Origin: Flavonifractor sp. An10 | Lineage (GTDB): Bacteria; Bacillota; Clostridia; Oscillospirales; Oscillospiraceae | NCBI RefSeq assembly: GCF_002161215.1 | Contig: NZ_NFMB01000008.1 | Location: 124,001 to 188,000 of the forward strand | Direction of reading: 5' to 3' | Length of the DNA: 64,000 bases | Part shown: piece by piece, positions 16,751-26,458 of the stretch | Numbering within the stretch: position 1 is the first letter of the stretch | Layout of the letters: the number at the start of each line of letters is the position of its first letter | Program-made: the position numbers and the translations under genes | The notes under the pieces: generated by a model | What the model saw: the letters and a program-made list of their open reading frames with translations, nothing else | Told to the model about the DNA's origin: nothing | Database searches by the model: none

Positions 16751-16950
16751 AGATGAAGGCTACTGAAATCCGTAAGATGAGCGCCGCCGAGCTGGAGACC
16801 AAGCTGGGCGACCTGAAGAAGGATCTCTTCCAGCTGCGTCTTCAGCACGCCACCAATCAGCTGGATAACCCGGTGAAGATCGCCGAGGTCAAGAAGGACA
16901 TCGCCCGGGTCAAGACCATCATCCGCGAGCAGCAGCTCGCAGGCCGATAA
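16747..16950 (+). CDS. rpmC: 50S ribosomal protein L29
   Basis: L29 (67 residues) is an alpha-helical protein near the tunnel exit, next to L23. The start overlaps the L16 stop as ATGA; a second ATG two codons later is an alternative. [21 protein letters not shown] and the run ending [17 protein letters not shown] are typical. Confidence 0.96.
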   Translation: MKMKATEIRKMSAAELETKLGDLKKDLFQLRLQHATNQLDNPVKIAEVKKDIARVKTIIREQQLAGR

Positions 16951-16967
16951 GAAGGAGGAGCTAGAAC

Positions 16968-17228
16968 ATGGAGAACAGAACTTCTTCCCGCAAGACCAGA
17001 GTCGGCCTGGTGGTTTCCGATAAGATGGACAAGACTGTGGTGGTGGCCATTGCCGACCGTGTGGCCCACCCCCTGTACAAGAAGATCGTCAAGAGCACCT
17101 ACAAGCTGAAGGCGCACGACGAGAAGAACGAGTGTGGCATCGGCGACCGCGTGCGGGTCATGGAGACCCGGCCCCTGTCCAAGGACAAGCGCTGGCGCGT
17201 CGTCGAGATCATCGAGAAGGCGAAGTAA
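16968..17228 (+). CDS. rpsQ: 30S ribosomal protein S17
   Basis: S17 (86 residues) is an OB-fold early-binding protein of the 30S body. The [20 protein letters not shown] strand-loop and [18 protein letters not shown] with [13 protein letters not shown] are diagnostic. AAGGAGGAG lies 10 bases before the ATG. Confidence 0.98.
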   Translation: MENRTSSRKTRVGLVVSDKMDKTVVVAIADRVAHPLYKKIVKSTYKLKAHDEKNECGIGDRVRVMETRPLSKDKRWRVVEIIEKAK

Positions 17229-17240
17229 GGAGGTGTCGGT

Positions 17241-17609
17241 ATGATTCAGCAGGAGACCTATCTGAAGGTGGCCGACAACACCGGCGCCAAGGAGATCAAG
17301 ACCATCCGCGTGCTGGGCGGCTCCAGCCGCAAGTTCGGCAACATCGGCGATGTGATCGTCGCCTCCGTCCGCAAGGCCCAGCCCGGCGGCACGGTGAAGA
17401 AGGGCGAGGTGGTCAAGGCCGTCATCGTCCGCTCCGTCAAGGGCGTGCGCCGCTCCGACGGCAGCTATGTCCGCTTTGACGAGAACGCCGCCGTTCTGAT
17501 CAAGGACGACAAGAATCCCCGCGGTACCCGTATCTTTGGGCCCGTGGCCCGCGAGCTGCGCGACAAGGATTACATGAAGATCCTGTCCCTGGCTCCCGAA
17601 GTGCTGTAA
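17241..17609 (+). CDS. rplN: 50S ribosomal protein L14
   Basis: L14 (122 residues) makes bridge B8 with the 30S and is the docking site of Rsf[20 protein letters not shown], the strand [12 protein letters not shown] and [20 protein letters not shown] are typical. It lies 12 bases after rpsQ. Confidence 0.98.
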   Translation: MIQQETYLKVADNTGAKEIKTIRVLGGSSRKFGNIGDVIVASVRKAQPGGTVKKGEVVKAVIVRSVKGVRRSDGSYVRFDENAAVLIKDDKNPRGTRIFGPVARELRDKDYMKILSLAPEVL

Positions 17610-17625
17610 GGGGGTAGGAGATAAC

Positions 17626-17943
17626 ATGAAGAAGATGAGCATTCGCAAGGACGACATGGTCGTCGTCCTGTCCGGCAAGGACAAGGGCAAGCAGGGCAAG
17701 ATCCTGGAGGTTATGCCCAAGGAGGGCAAGGTGGTCGTGGAGAAGATCAACGTGGTCTCCCGCCACACCAAGCCCCGCAAGCAGGGCGACCAGGGCGGCA
17801 TCCTGAAGAAGGAGGCCCCCATCTACGCCTGCAAGGTGCAGCGCGTGTGCCCCAAGTGCGGCAAGCCCACCCGCGCCGCCCACAAGGTGCAGGCCGACGG
17901 CAAGAAGGTTCGCATCTGCAAGAAGTGCGGCGCCGAGATCTGA
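17626..17943 (+). CDS. rplX: 50S ribosomal protein L24
   Basis: L24 (105 residues) starts 50S assembly and binds near the tunnel exit. The KOW motif (DDMVVVLSGKDKGKQGKILE) is followed by a C-terminal zinc-ribbon-like region with two CxxC pairs (CPKCGKPT and CKKCGAEI), as in many Gram-positive L24 proteins. Confidence 0.98.
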   Translation: MKKMSIRKDDMVVVLSGKDKGKQGKILEVMPKEGKVVVEKINVVSRHTKPRKQGDQGGILKKEAPIYACKVQRVCPKCGKPTRAAHKVQADGKKVRICKKCGAEI

Positions 17944-17963
17944 GAGAGGAGGAGTGAACAACA

Positions 17964-18518
<555 letters not shown>

Positions 18519-18531
18519 GGAGGAGAACGAA

Positions 18532-18717
18532 ATGGCTAAGAAGTCTATGATTCTGAAGCAGCAGGCGGAGCCCAAGTTCTCCACCCGCCGCTACAACCGC
18601 TGCAAGATCTGCGGCCGCCCCCACGCCTACCTGCGGGACTACGGCATCTGCCGTATCTGCTTCCGCGAGCTGGCTTATAAGGGCCAGATCCCCGGCGTCA
18701 AGAAGGCGTCTTGGTAA
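18532..18717 (+). CDS. rpsN: 30S ribosomal protein S14, zinc-binding (type Z)
   Basis: The short 61-residue S14 form carries two CxxC pairs ([10 protein letters not shown] and CRICFRE) that hold zinc, as in most Bacillota; the zinc-free S14 is longer. It completes the 30S head. It is followed by a 228-base structured gap before rpsH. Confidence 0.98.
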   Translation: MAKKSMILKQQAEPKFSTRRYNRCKICGRPHAYLRDYGICRICFRELAYKGQIPGVKKASW

Positions 18718-18945
18718 AATAAACGCCCGCAGGCGTCAGAACGGCCGCTTGCCGTGCAACAAGCACTGCCTGCGCGTCCGTTCTTTGCCTGCGTACGTTT
18801 CTTTCACCAATCCCGTGCGGTTTTCGATTGCATGCAATCGTGGATCGATATTTCCCCGCCGGCGGCAACAGGTCGCAGCTGCCTAACTGCGATACCTTGC
18901 CGCTGCCACCGGCAATGCCGGTAATTTTAACAGGAGGTAAACATC
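18718..18945 (+). other. Structured 228-base gap between rpsN and rpsH
   Basis: No gene is seen. Paired segments are ACGCC-CGCA-GGCGT at 18723-18736, AGAACGG/CCGTTCT (18739-18745 with 18778-18784), the perfect palindrome CGATTGCATGCAATCG (18825-18840), and ACCGGC-AAT-GCCGGT followed by AATTTTAA (18908-18928), which is terminator-like just before the rpsH ribosome site. It may be an internal control point for S8, a known autoregulator in other bacteria. Confidence 0.45.
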
Positions 18946-19344
18946 ATGCACATTACGGATCCCATTGCGGATATGCTCACCCGCATCCGCAACGCGAACA
19001 ACGCCAAGCATGACACCGTGGACGTGCCTGCGTCCAACATGAAGAAGGCCATCGCGCAGATCCTGCTGGACGAGGGCTATATCAAGAACTTCCAGCTCAT
19101 CGACGACGGCACCCAGGGCGTTATCCGCGTTACCCTGAAGTACAACCCCGGCAAGGAGAAGGTTATCACCGGCCTGCGCCGCGTCTCCAAGCCCGGCCTG
19201 CGTGTCTATGCCGGTGCTGACGAGCTGCCCCGCGTTCTCCGCGGCCTGGGCATTGCCATCGTGTCCACGTCCAAGGGCGTCATGACCGACAAGGCCGCCC
19301 GCGCGGCCCATGTCGGCGGTGAAGTCCTGGCGTTTGTCTGGTAA
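18946..19344 (+). CDS. rpsH: 30S ribosomal protein S8
   Basis: S8 (132 residues) is a primary 16S rRNA-binding protein of the platform. [17 protein letters not shown] at the start and [18 protein letters not shown] with [10 protein letters not shown] at the end are diagnostic. CAGGAGG lies 8 bases upstream. The gap before it is unusual for this operon. Confidence 0.98.
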   Translation: MHITDPIADMLTRIRNANNAKHDTVDVPASNMKKAIAQILLDEGYIKNFQLIDDGTQGVIRVTLKYNPGKEKVITGLRRVSKPGLRVYAGADELPRVLRGLGIAIVSTSKGVMTDKAARAAHVGGEVLAFVW

Positions 19345-19360
19345 GGAGGGAGAGTAGAAT

Positions 19361-19909
19361 ATGTCTCGTATCGGAAGAATGCCGATCTCCATCCCCGCCG
19401 GTGTGGACGTGAAGATCGAAGCCGGTAACCTGGTTACCGTGAAGGGGCCCAAGGGCACCCTGACCCAGCAGCTGCACCCCGCCATGACCATCACCCAGGA
19501 GGGCGAGGTCATCCACGTGACCCGTCCCAACGACGCCAAGGAGAACCGCAGCCTGCACGGCCTGACCCGCAGCCTGCTGCACAACATGATCGTGGGCGTC
19601 ACCGAGGGCTTCAAGAAGGAGCTGGACGTCAACGGCGTCGGCTACCGTGTGGCCAAGGAGGGCAACAAGCTGGTCATGAACCTGGGCTATTCCCACCAGG
19701 TCACCGTGGAGGAGACCGACGGCATCAGCATCGAGTGCCCCAGCGCCAACAAGATCGTCATCAGCGGCGTCGACAAGCAGAAGGTCGGCCAGTTTGCCGC
19801 CGAAGTCAGAGAGAAGCGTCCGCCTGAGCCTTACAAGGGCAAGGGCATCAAATACACCGACGAGGTCATCCGCCGCAAGGAAGGCAAGACCGGCGTCAAG
19901 AAGAAATAA
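19361..19909 (+). CDS. rplF: 50S ribosomal protein L6
   Basis: L6 (182 residues) has two related alpha/beta domains and lies near the sarcin-ricin loop and factor site. [36 protein letters not shown] and the C-terminal [21 protein letters not shown] are typical. Confidence 0.98.
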   Translation: MSRIGRMPISIPAGVDVKIEAGNLVTVKGPKGTLTQQLHPAMTITQEGEVIHVTRPNDAKENRSLHGLTRSLLHNMIVGVTEGFKKELDVNGVGYRVAKEGNKLVMNLGYSHQVTVEETDGISIECPSANKIVISGVDKQKVGQFAAEVREKRPPEPYKGKGIKYTDEVIRRKEGKTGVKKK

Positions 19910-19923
19910 GGAGGTGTGCCACA

Positions 19924-20283
19924 ATGATCAACAGACCCGATACCAACGCTCAGCGGCTTAAGCGCCACAAGAGAGTGCGCGGCAAGATTTCCGGCACGCC
20001 CGAGCGTCCCCGCCTGAACGTGTTCCGCAGCAACACCAACATCTACGCCCAGGTCATCGACGACGTGACCGGCAAGACGCTGGCGTCTGCTTCCTCCCTG
20101 GAGAAGGGCTTTGAGGGCAAGGGCTCCGACTGTGAGGCCGCCAAGAAGGTGGGCCTGACCGTCGCCGAGCGCGCCAAGGCCGCCGGCATCGAGACCGTCG
20201 TGTTTGACCGCGGCGGCTACGTGTACCACGGCCGCGTGCAGGCCCTGGCCGAGGGCGCCCGCGAGGGCGGCCTGCAGTTCTAA
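19924..20283 (+). CDS. rplR: 50S ribosomal protein L18
   Basis: L18 (119 residues) binds 5S rRNA and brings it into the 50[21 protein letters not shown] and [25 protein letters not shown] (seen as [12 protein letters not shown] then ALAEGARE) are diagnostic. AAGGAGG precedes the ATG. Confidence 0.98.
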   Translation: MINRPDTNAQRLKRHKRVRGKISGTPERPRLNVFRSNTNIYAQVIDDVTGKTLASASSLEKGFEGKGSDCEAAKKVGLTVAERAKAAGIETVVFDRGGYVYHGRVQALAEGAREGGLQF

Positions 20284-20301
20284 GGGAGGAGGAAACGAGA
20301 T

Positions 20302-20802
20302 ATGCCTAGATTTGAAAGAGAACCCAGCGAGTTCACCGAGAAGCTGGTTGCCCTCAACCGCGTGTCCAAGACCGTCAAGGGCGGTCGCGTCATGAAGTTT
20401 GCCGCGCTGATGGTCGTGGGCGACGAGAAGGGCCGCGTGGGCTTCGGCACCGGCAAGGCCGCCGAGGTTCCCGAGGCCATCCGGAAGGGCATTGAGGACG
20501 CCAAGAAGAACATGGTGACCATCACCCGCTCCGGCACCACCATCCCCCACGAGGTGATCGGCGAGTTCGGCGCCGGCCGCGTGCTCCTCAAGCCCGCCGC
20601 CCCCGGTACCGGCATCATCGCCGGCGGCCCCGTCCGCGCCGTCATGGAGGCCGTGGGCATCCGTGACATCCGCGCCAAGTGCCTGCGCTCCAACAATCCG
20701 CAGAACGTGGTCTCCGCCACCTTTGAGGGCCTGAAGTCCCTGCGTGGCCCCGAGGAGATCGCCCGCATCCGCGGCAAGAGCGTCAGCGAGATCGTAGGTT
20801 AA
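20302..20802 (+). CDS. rpsE: 30S ribosomal protein S5
   Basis: S5 (166 residues) takes part in decoding accuracy and mRNA unwinding. The dsRBD-like N-terminal half ([20 protein letters not shown]) and the loop [18 protein letters not shown] are typical, as is the C-terminal [19 protein letters not shown]. This is the site of spectinomycin-resistance changes in other bacteria; nothing odd is seen here. Confidence 0.98.
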   Translation: MPRFEREPSEFTEKLVALNRVSKTVKGGRVMKFAALMVVGDEKGRVGFGTGKAAEVPEAIRKGIEDAKKNMVTITRSGTTIPHEVIGEFGAGRVLLKPAAPGTGIIAGGPVRAVMEAVGIRDIRAKCLRSNNPQNVVSATFEGLKSLRGPEEIARIRGKSVSEIVG

Positions 20803-20816
20803 GGAGGGCCGTGAAC

Positions 20817-20999
20817 ATGGCTAATCTGAACATCAAGCTGGTTAAGAGCCTGAACGGCCGGATCGCCAAGCATAAGGCCACCGCCGAGGCTCTGGGCCTG
20901 CGCAAGATCGGCGACACCACCGTGCAGCCCGACAACGAGGCGACCCGCGGCAAGATTGCCCACATCGGCTACCTGCTGCAGGTCACCGAGGAACAGTAA
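20817..20999 (+). CDS. rpmD: 50S ribosomal protein L30
   Basis: L30 (60 residues). The ATG at 20817 is preferred over a GTG at 20811 because AAGGAGG ends 9 bases before the ATG but only 3 before the [32 protein letters not shown] is the family pattern (visible in the LNIKLVKS and ALGLRKIG parts). Confidence 0.96.
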   Translation: MANLNIKLVKSLNGRIAKHKATAEALGLRKIGDTTVQPDNEATRGKIAHIGYLLQVTEEQ

Positions 21000-21012
21000 G
21001 GAGGTGCGCGAA

Positions 21013-21453
21013 ATGAATCTGCATGAGCTTTCTCCCGCTGCCGGCTCCAACCCCAAGGCCTACCGCAAGGGCCGCGGCCACGGCTCCGGCAACGGCAAGA
21101 CCGCCGGCCGCGGCCAGAAGGGCCAGTGGGCCCGTTCCGGCGGCGGCGTGCGCGTGGGCTTTGAGGGCGGCCAGATGCCCCTGACCCGCCGCATCCCCAA
21201 GCGCGGTTTCCACAACATCTTTGCAAAGCCCCTGGAGGCCATCAACGTCTCCGCCCTGAACAAGTTCGAGGACGGCGCCACGGTCAACGTGTGCGACCTG
21301 CTGGAGAAGGGCATCCTCTCCAAGTGTGAGTACGGCTACAAGGTGCTGGGCAACGGCACCCTGACCAAGAAGCTGATTGTCCGTGCCTCCGCTTTCTCCG
21401 CCTCCGCCAAGGAGAAAATCGTCGCGGCAGGTGGAAAGTACGAGGTGGTATAA
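21013..21453 (+). CDS. rplO: 50S ribosomal protein L15
   Basis: L15 (146 residues) is a late-assembly 50S protein with a long basic N-terminal arm rich in Gly/Arg ([18 protein letters not shown]). [12 protein letters not shown] is the typical start; the ATG at 21013 has AAGGAGG 9 bases upstream. The stop abuts the secY GTG. Confidence 0.97.
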   Translation: MNLHELSPAAGSNPKAYRKGRGHGSGNGKTAGRGQKGQWARSGGGVRVGFEGGQMPLTRRIPKRGFHNIFAKPLEAINVSALNKFEDGATVNVCDLLEKGILSKCEYGYKVLGNGTLTKKLIVRASAFSASAKEKIVAAGGKYEVV

Positions 21454-22782
21454 GTGATCGAGACCATCCGAAACGCGTGGAAGATCCCGGAGCTGCGCAA
21501 GAAGATCCTCTTCACGGTGTTCGCCCTGCTGGTGTTCCGGCTGGGCTCCGTGGTGCCCGTGCCCTTCATCGACAGTAATGCGCTGAGCCAGACCATGAAC
21601 AGCATGGGCGGTATCTTCTCCCTGCTGGGCGCCATGAACGGCACCGCCTTCTCCATCGCGGCCGTGTTCGCCCTGGGCGTGCAGCCGTATATCAACAGCT
21701 CCATTATCATCCAGCTGCTCACCGTCGCCATCCCCGCTCTGGAGCGCCTCCAGAAAGAGGGCGGCGAGGAGGGCCGGAAGAAGATCGCGGCCATCACCCG
21801 CTACGTCACCGTGGCCATCGGCCTGCTGCAGGGCTTCGGTTACTACACCCTCATCCGCAGCTACGACGCCACCACGCCGATGCTGGATACCGCCGGCCTG
21901 CCCGGCTGGTGGGCGGCCATCGTCATCATCCTGTGCTTCACCGCCGGTTCCGCCTTTGTCATGTGGCTGGGTGAGCAGATCACCGAGTTCGGCATCGGCA
22001 ACGGCATCTCCATCATCCTGTTCGCCGGCATCCTGTCCCGGGTGCCCGGCGCGGTGAGCACCATGTACCGCGGCATCCGCAACAACATGGACGGCGTCAC
22101 CGGCCAGTTCAACCTGCCCTGGTGGGGTGCCATCCTCATCGTCATCGGTGTGCTGGCCATCGTGGTTCTGATTGTGTTCATCCAGAACTCCGAGCGCCGC
22201 ATCCCCGTCCAGTACGCCAAGCGCGTGGTGGGCCGCAAGATGTACGGCGGTCAGTCCAGCCACATCCCCCTGAAGGTGAACATGAGCGGCGTTATGCCCA
22301 TCATCTTCGCCCAGGCCATCGCCTCCCTGCCCGCCACCATCGGCATGTTCGTGCCCGCGGCCCAGCAGGAGGGCACCGGCTGGTACACCTTCCTCCAGAT
22401 CTTCAACACCACCAGCGTCATCTATATCGTGGTGTACTTCCTGCTGATCATCGGCTTCAGCTACTTCTACTCCACGATGCAGTTCAACCCCGTTGAGGTG
22501 GCCAACAACCTGAAGAAGAACGGCGGCTTCATTCCCGGCTTCCGTCCCGGCAAGCCCACCGCCGACTTCATCCACAAGGTGCTCAACCGCATCACCATGT
22601 TCGGCGCCCTGTACCTGGCCATCATCGCCATCGCCCCCATTGTCACCGGCGCCATCCTGGGTCAGAGCGGCCTGGCCATCGGCGGCACGTCCATCATCAT
22701 CGTGGTGAGCGTTGCCCTGGAGACCACCAAGGCCCTGGAGGCCCAGATGCTCATGCGCCACTACAAAGGCTTCCTTGAGTAA
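21454..22782 (+). CDS. secY: Protein translocase subunit SecY
   Basis: The 442-residue channel subunit of the Sec translocon with ten membrane helices. The plug-proximal IPFID-like segment (VPVPFIDSNAL), the C5 loop PGFRPGKPTADFI and the C-terminal MLMRHYKGFLE region are as expected. It starts at GTG directly on the rplO stop with no spacer, so its translation is coupled to L15. Confidence 0.98.
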   Translation: MIETIRNAWKIPELRKKILFTVFALLVFRLGSVVPVPFIDSNALSQTMNSMGGIFSLLGAMNGTAFSIAAVFALGVQPYINSSIIIQLLTVAIPALERLQKEGGEEGRKKIAAITRYVTVAIGLLQGFGYYTLIRSYDATTPMLDTAGLPGWWAAIVIILCFTAGSAFVMWLGEQITEFGIGNGISIILFAGILSRVPGAVSTMYRGIRNNMDGVTGQFNLPWWGAILIVIGVLAIVVLIVFIQNSERRIPVQYAKRVVGRKMYGGQSSHIPLKVNMSGVMPIIFAQAIASLPATIGMFVPAAQQEGTGWYTFLQIFNTTSVIYIVVYFLLIIGFSYFYSTMQFNPVEVANNLKKNGGFIPGFRPGKPTADFIHKVLNRITMFGALYLAIIAIAPIVTGAILGQSGLAIGGTSIIIVVSVALETTKALEAQMLMRHYKGFLE

Positions 22783-22794
22783 GGGGTTATCAGA

Positions 22795-23427
22795 ATGAAA
22801 ATCATTCTTCTCGGCGCCCCCGGCGCCGGCAAGGGCACCCAGGCGGAGATCATCAGCCGCAAGCTGGGCATCCCCACCATCTCCACCGGCAACATCCTCC
22901 GCGCGGCCGTGAAGGAGGGCACTCCCATCGGCCTGCAGGCCAAGAGCTATATGGATGCGGGCAAGCTGGTTCCCGATGAGGTCATCATCGGCATCATCCA
23001 GGAGCGGCTGGCCCAGCCAGACTGCGCCGGCGGCTTCATCCTGGACGGGGTGCCCCGCACCATCGCCCAGGCCGAGGCCCTGGAGCGCCACGGCATCAAC
23101 TTCGACGCCGTCCTCTCTCTGGAGATCAGCGACGACGTCATCGAGGCCAGGCTCACCGGCCGGCGCACCTGCCACGCCTGCGGCGCCACCTACCACGTGG
23201 TCACAGCCCCTCCCCAGAAGGAGGACATCTGCGATAAGTGCGGCGGCGTGCTGGAGCAGCGCAAGGACGATCTGCCGGAGACCGTCAAGCACCGCCTGGA
23301 GGTCTACCACAGCGAGACCGAGCCGCTCAAGGGCTTCTATGAGGGCAAGGGCGTGCTGAAGCGGGTGCCCGATCTGGGCGGCATTGACGAGACCAACGCA
23401 AAAATCATGGAACTGCTGGGGAAGTGA
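22795..23427 (+). CDS. adk: Adenylate kinase, zinc-LID type
   Basis: Adk (210 residues) interconverts AMP+ATP and 2 ADP. The P-loop GAPGAGKGTQ (residues 7-16), AMP-site STGNILRAA and DGVPRT are present; the LID domain has a Cys4 zinc site (CHACGATYH ... CDKCGG), the Gram-positive long form. GVPR instead of the commoner GFPR is a small variation. The adjacent secY-adk-map order is conserved in Bacillota. Confidence 0.97.
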   Translation: MKIILLGAPGAGKGTQAEIISRKLGIPTISTGNILRAAVKEGTPIGLQAKSYMDAGKLVPDEVIIGIIQERLAQPDCAGGFILDGVPRTIAQAEALERHGINFDAVLSLEISDDVIEARLTGRRTCHACGATYHVVTAPPQKEDICDKCGGVLEQRKDDLPETVKHRLEVYHSETEPLKGFYEGKGVLKRVPDLGGIDETNAKIMELLGK

Positions 23428-23432
23428 ACGAG

Positions 23433-24191
23433 ATGGAAATGATCTCTCTCAAATCCCCCCGCGAAATCGAGTGCATGCGCCGGGCCGGGCGGCTGACCGC
23501 CCAGGCCCGGGCGCTGGCCGGTTCCCTGGTGCGGCCCGGTGTGACCACCCACGAAATCGACACCGCCGTGCGCAAGTTCATCGAGAGCCACGGGGCGAAG
23601 CCCTCTTTCCTGGGCTACGGCGGCTTCAAGGGCTCGGCCTGCATCTCCATCAACGAGGAGGTCATCCACGGCATCCCCGGCCCCCGGAAGCTGAAGGAGG
23701 GCGACATCGTCAGTGTGGACGTGGGCGCCTATCTGGACGGCTTCCACGGCGACTGCGCCGCCACCTTCCCCTGCGGGGAGGTGAGCCCGGAGGCCCTGGA
23801 GCTCATCCGGGTCACCGAGCAGAGCTTCTGGGAGGGCATACGCCTGGCCCGCGCCGGCAACCGGGTATTCGACATCTCCCACGCCGTGCAGCAGTACGTG
23901 GAGTCCCACGGCTGCTCCGTGGTGCGGGACTTTGTGGGCCACGGTGTGGGCGCCAAGCTCCACGAGGCCCCCGAGGTGCCCAACTTCGGCCCCGCCGGCC
24001 ACGGCCCCCGGCTCCAGCCGGGCATGACCATCGCCGTGGAGCCCATGGTGTGCGCCGGCGACTGGCGGGTCAAGGTGCTCAAGGACGGCTGGACTACCGT
24101 GTCCGCCGACGGCAGCCTCACCGCCCACTACGAGAACACCATCCTCATCACCGACGGTGAGCCGGAAGTGCTCACCTGGGCGGAGGACTGA
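23433..24191 (+). CDS. map: Methionine aminopeptidase type I
   Basis: MetAP removes the initiator Met. Metal ligands are visible in the pita-bread fold: Asp in VSVDVGAYLDGFHGDCA, His in DFVGHGVGAKLHE, Glu in AVEPMVCAG and the final ENTILIT. The ATG at 23433 is favoured by GGGGAAG about 9 bases upstream; a GTG at 23424 overlapping the adk stop would add three residues. No N-terminal zinc-finger extension is present. Confidence 0.96.
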   Translation: MEMISLKSPREIECMRRAGRLTAQARALAGSLVRPGVTTHEIDTAVRKFIESHGAKPSFLGYGGFKGSACISINEEVIHGIPGPRKLKEGDIVSVDVGAYLDGFHGDCAATFPCGEVSPEALELIRVTEQSFWEGIRLARAGNRVFDISHAVQQYVESHGCSVVRDFVGHGVGAKLHEAPEVPNFGPAGHGPRLQPGMTIAVEPMVCAGDWRVKVLKDGWTTVSADGSLTAHYENTILITDGEPEVLTWAED

Positions 24192-24193
24192 GT

Positions 24194-24472
24194 ATGGCGG
24201 ACGCCTGCGGGCAGATTGTCCGCTCCCTGGCCGGACACGACAAGGGGGCGCTGTTCTGTGTCCTGGACACAGACGGCGGCTACCTGCTGCTGTGCGACGG
24301 GAAGCGGCGGAGGCTGGAGCGGCCCAAACGGAAGAAGGAGAAGCACACCCAGCTCCTGGGGACGCTTCCCCAGCCCCGCCTGGCGGAGTTTCAGGCGGGC
24401 ATCAACCGATCCAACCGAGACATACGGAGGGCGCTGGCCGCTTTCCGAGCTGAGGAACTAAGGAGGGTATGA
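24194..24472 (+). CDS. KOW-domain RNA-binding protein (L14e-like)
   Basis: A 92-residue basic protein. Residues 5-45 form a KOW-like barrel ([20 protein letters not shown]), followed by a basic helix ([20 protein letters not shown]) and NRDIRRAL. Small KOW proteins at this place between map and infA are a recurrent feature of Clostridia and Bacilli, resembling archaeal/eukaryotic L14e; their role, probably at the ribosome, is not settled. It lies two bases after map. Confidence 0.8.
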   Translation: MADACGQIVRSLAGHDKGALFCVLDTDGGYLLLCDGKRRRLERPKRKKEKHTQLLGTLPQPRLAEFQAGINRSNRDIRRALAAFRAEELRRV

Positions 24473-24476
24473 CGCT

Positions 24477-24695
24477 TTGGCAAAGGACGATATGATCGAA
24501 GTGGAGGGCGTCGTGACCGAGTCCCTTCCCAACACCACGTTCCATGTGGACATCGGAAACGGCCACATCATTCTGGCCCACATCTCCGGCAAGCTGCGCA
24601 TGAACTTCATCCGCATCCTGCCCGGAGACAAGGTGACGGTTCAGATGTCTCCTTATGACGTAACCAGGGGCCGGATTACCTGGAGATCCAAGTAA
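24477..24695 (+). CDS. infA: Translation initiation factor IF-1
   Basis: IF-1 (72 residues), an S1-like OB fold that occupies the A site during initiation. [21 protein letters not shown] and [21 protein letters not shown] are diagnostic. The start is TTG at 24477, with AAGGAGGG ending 9 bases upstream; no ATG fits the N-terminus. The rare start codon could limit expression and makes it responsive to initiation fidelity. Confidence 0.96.
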   Translation: MAKDDMIEVEGVVTESLPNTTFHVDIGNGHIILAHISGKLRMNFIRILPGDKVTVQMSPYDVTRGRITWRSK

Positions 24696-24829
24696 TCCGC
24701 GCCATTCACCGCGGCGGAATGGAATTCCGCCGGCCTCCCGGACGGGAGGCACCATCAACGACCGGTGCGGGTCAGCGGGGCCTTGCCTCCGCCGCGCCGG
24801 GGCCATCAGGCTGACAGGAGGTTTATGAC
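24696..24829 (+). other. Hairpin-containing gap between infA and rpmJ
   Basis: GGCGGAAT/ATTCCGCC around 24711-24729 and CCTCCCG/CGGGAGG around 24734-24751 form adjacent stems. No T-run and no gene are visible; a processing or stability role is possible. Confidence 0.35.
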
Positions 24830-24943
24830 ATGAAAGTTAGACCGTCCGTGAAGCCCATGTGCGAGAAGTGCAAGATCATCAAGCGCAAGGGCAAGGTCAT
24901 GGTAATTTGCGAAAATCCCAAGCACAAGCAGAGACAAGGTTAA
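24830..24943 (+). CDS. rpmJ: 50S ribosomal protein L36
   Basis: The 37-residue L36 with the zinc ligands CEKCKIIKR and CENPKHKQ (Cys, Cys, Cys, His), i.e. the zinc form. It helps position 23S rRNA near the factor site. ACAGGAGG lies 8 bases before the ATG. Too short for many gene finders but clear by sequence. Confidence 0.97.
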   Translation: MKVRPSVKPMCEKCKIIKRKGKVMVICENPKHKQRQG

Positions 24944-24962
24944 CAGGAGGTGCTGAAACAGT

Positions 24963-25331
24963 ATGGCACGTATTGCTGGCATTGATTTGCCGAGAGAGAA
25001 GCGGGTCGAGATCGGCCTGACCTATATTTACGGCATCGGGCGCACCAGCGCCAACAAGATCCTGGCTGAGGCCGGTATCAACCCCGACACCCGCGTGAAG
25101 GATCTGACCGAGGCCGACGAGGCCAAGCTGCGCGAGATCATCGGCCACAGCTACACTGTGGAGGGCGACCTCCGCCGCGACGTGGCGATGGACATCAAGC
25201 GCCTGACCGAGATCGGCTGCTACCGGGGCATCCGGCACCGCAAGGGCCTGCCCGTCCGCGGTCAGCGCTCCAAGACCAACGCGCGCACCCGCAAGGGCCC
25301 CAAGCGCACCGTCGCCAATAAGAAGAAGTAA
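24963..25331 (+). CDS. rpsM: 30S ribosomal protein S13
   Basis: S13 (122 residues) in the 30S head contacts P-site tRNA and L5. [21 protein letters not shown], the [21 protein letters not shown] region ([14 protein letters not shown]) and the basic [12 protein letters not shown] tail are diagnostic. Confidence 0.98.
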   Translation: MARIAGIDLPREKRVEIGLTYIYGIGRTSANKILAEAGINPDTRVKDLTEADEAKLREIIGHSYTVEGDLRRDVAMDIKRLTEIGCYRGIRHRKGLPVRGQRSKTNARTRKGPKRTVANKKK

Positions 25332-25346
25332 GGGAGGGAGAGACAC

Positions 25347-25748
25347 ATGGCTACCGCTACCAAGGGTAAGAAAGTTATCCGCAAGCGCCGCGAGCGCAAG
25401 AACGTTGAGAAGGGCCAGGTGCACATCCGCTCCTCCTTCAACAACACCATGGTTACCGTGACCGACATGGGCGGCAACGCCCTGTCCTGGGCCTCCTCCG
25501 GCGGCCTGGGCTTCCGCGGTTCCCGTAAGAGCACCCCCTTCGCCGCGCAGACCGCCGCCGAGACCGCCGCCAAGGCGGCCATGGAGCACGGCCTGAAGAC
25601 CGTGGAGGTGTACGTGAAGGGCCCCGGCGCCGGCCGTGAGGCCGCCATCCGCGCCCTGCAGGCCGTGGGCCTGGAGGTCACCCTGATCAAGGACGTGACC
25701 CCCATCCCCCACAACGGCTGCCGTCCGCCGAAGCGCCGCCGCGTGTAA
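25347..25748 (+). CDS. rpsK: 30S ribosomal protein S11
   Basis: S11 (133 residues) forms part of the platform near the E site. [33 protein letters not shown] and the C-terminal [15 protein letters not shown] are typical. It lies 15 bases after rpsM with AAGGGAGGGAG upstream. Confidence 0.98.
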   Translation: MATATKGKKVIRKRRERKNVEKGQVHIRSSFNNTMVTVTDMGGNALSWASSGGLGFRGSRKSTPFAAQTAAETAAKAAMEHGLKTVEVYVKGPGAGREAAIRALQAVGLEVTLIKDVTPIPHNGCRPPKRRRV

Positions 25749-25766
25749 GAGAAGGAGGAAGATCAA

Positions 25767-26378
25767 ATGGCTAAGAATATGCAGCCTATCGTGAAGCGCT
25801 GCCGCGCGCTGGGCATTTCTCCCGCCGCCATGGGCTACGCCGGGAAGAGCAAGCAGGAGTCCAACCGCAACCCCGGCGGCCAGATGCGGAAGAAGAAGAG
25901 CGAGTACGCCCTCCAGCTGACCGAGAAGCAGAAGGTCAAGTTCGTCTACGGCATCATGGAGAAGCAGTTCCGCTCCTACTATGAGAAGGCCGCCCGCATG
26001 CCCGGCAAGACCGGCGAGAACCTGCTGGTTCTGGTGGAGCGCCGCCTGGACAACGTGGCGTACCGCCTGGGCTTCGCCATGACCCGCCGTGAGGCCCGTC
26101 AGCTGGTGGGCCACGGCCACTTCACCGTCAACGGCCAGCGGGTGGACATCCCCTCCTACCTGGTCAAGGCGGGTGACGTGATCGAGGTGAAGGAGTCCAG
26201 CCGCTCCTCCGCCAAGTTCAAGCGCCTGACCGGCGAGGACGCCCCCACCGTTCTGGTTCCCAAGTGGCTGGAGCGGGACAAGAACGCGCTCAAGGGCACT
26301 GTGCTGCAGATGCCCACTCGCGAGGACATCGACCTGCCTGTCGAGGAGCACCTGATCGTCGAGCTGTACTCCAAGTAA
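25767..26378 (+). CDS. rpsD: 30S ribosomal protein S4
   Basis: S4 (203 residues) starts 30S assembly; the S4 RNA-binding domain ([28 protein letters not shown]) is clear. It is shorter at the N-terminus than proteobacterial S4 and lacks Cys there (KRCRALG only). An N-terminal [11 protein letters not shown] replaces the usual ARY start, a variant form seen in Clostridia. Confidence 0.95.
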   Translation: MAKNMQPIVKRCRALGISPAAMGYAGKSKQESNRNPGGQMRKKKSEYALQLTEKQKVKFVYGIMEKQFRSYYEKAARMPGKTGENLLVLVERRLDNVAYRLGFAMTRREARQLVGHGHFTVNGQRVDIPSYLVKAGDVIEVKESSRSSAKFKRLTGEDAPTVLVPKWLERDKNALKGTVLQMPTREDIDLPVEEHLIVELYSK

Positions 26379-26415
26379 TGCTGCTTGTACCCTCGATTAT
26401 TGGTGAGCTGTATCA

Positions 26416-26439
26416 GGCCGCGGGCAGAGGCCCGCGGCC
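26416..26439 (+). other. GC hairpin between rpsD and rpoA
   Basis: A perfect 10 bp stem (26416-26425 with 26430-26439, loop AGAG) ends 8 bases before the rpoA ribosome site. On the plus strand it is followed by GCAAAAAGG, so it is not a terminator; it may protect or modulate rpoA translation. Confidence 0.5.
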
Positions 26440-26458
26440 GCAAAAAGGAGGGTAACAC

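Noticed and set aside
20983-23310. A 775-codon open frame on the minus strand across rplO-secY-adk
   Set aside because: It is a mirror of GC-rich codon use in the real plus-strand genes; composition is His/Asp/Gly-rich with no domain and no ribosome site.
23424-23432. GTG start for methionine aminopeptidase overlapping the adk stop
   Set aside because: The ATG at 23433 has better ribosome-site spacing; the GTG is kept only as an alternative.
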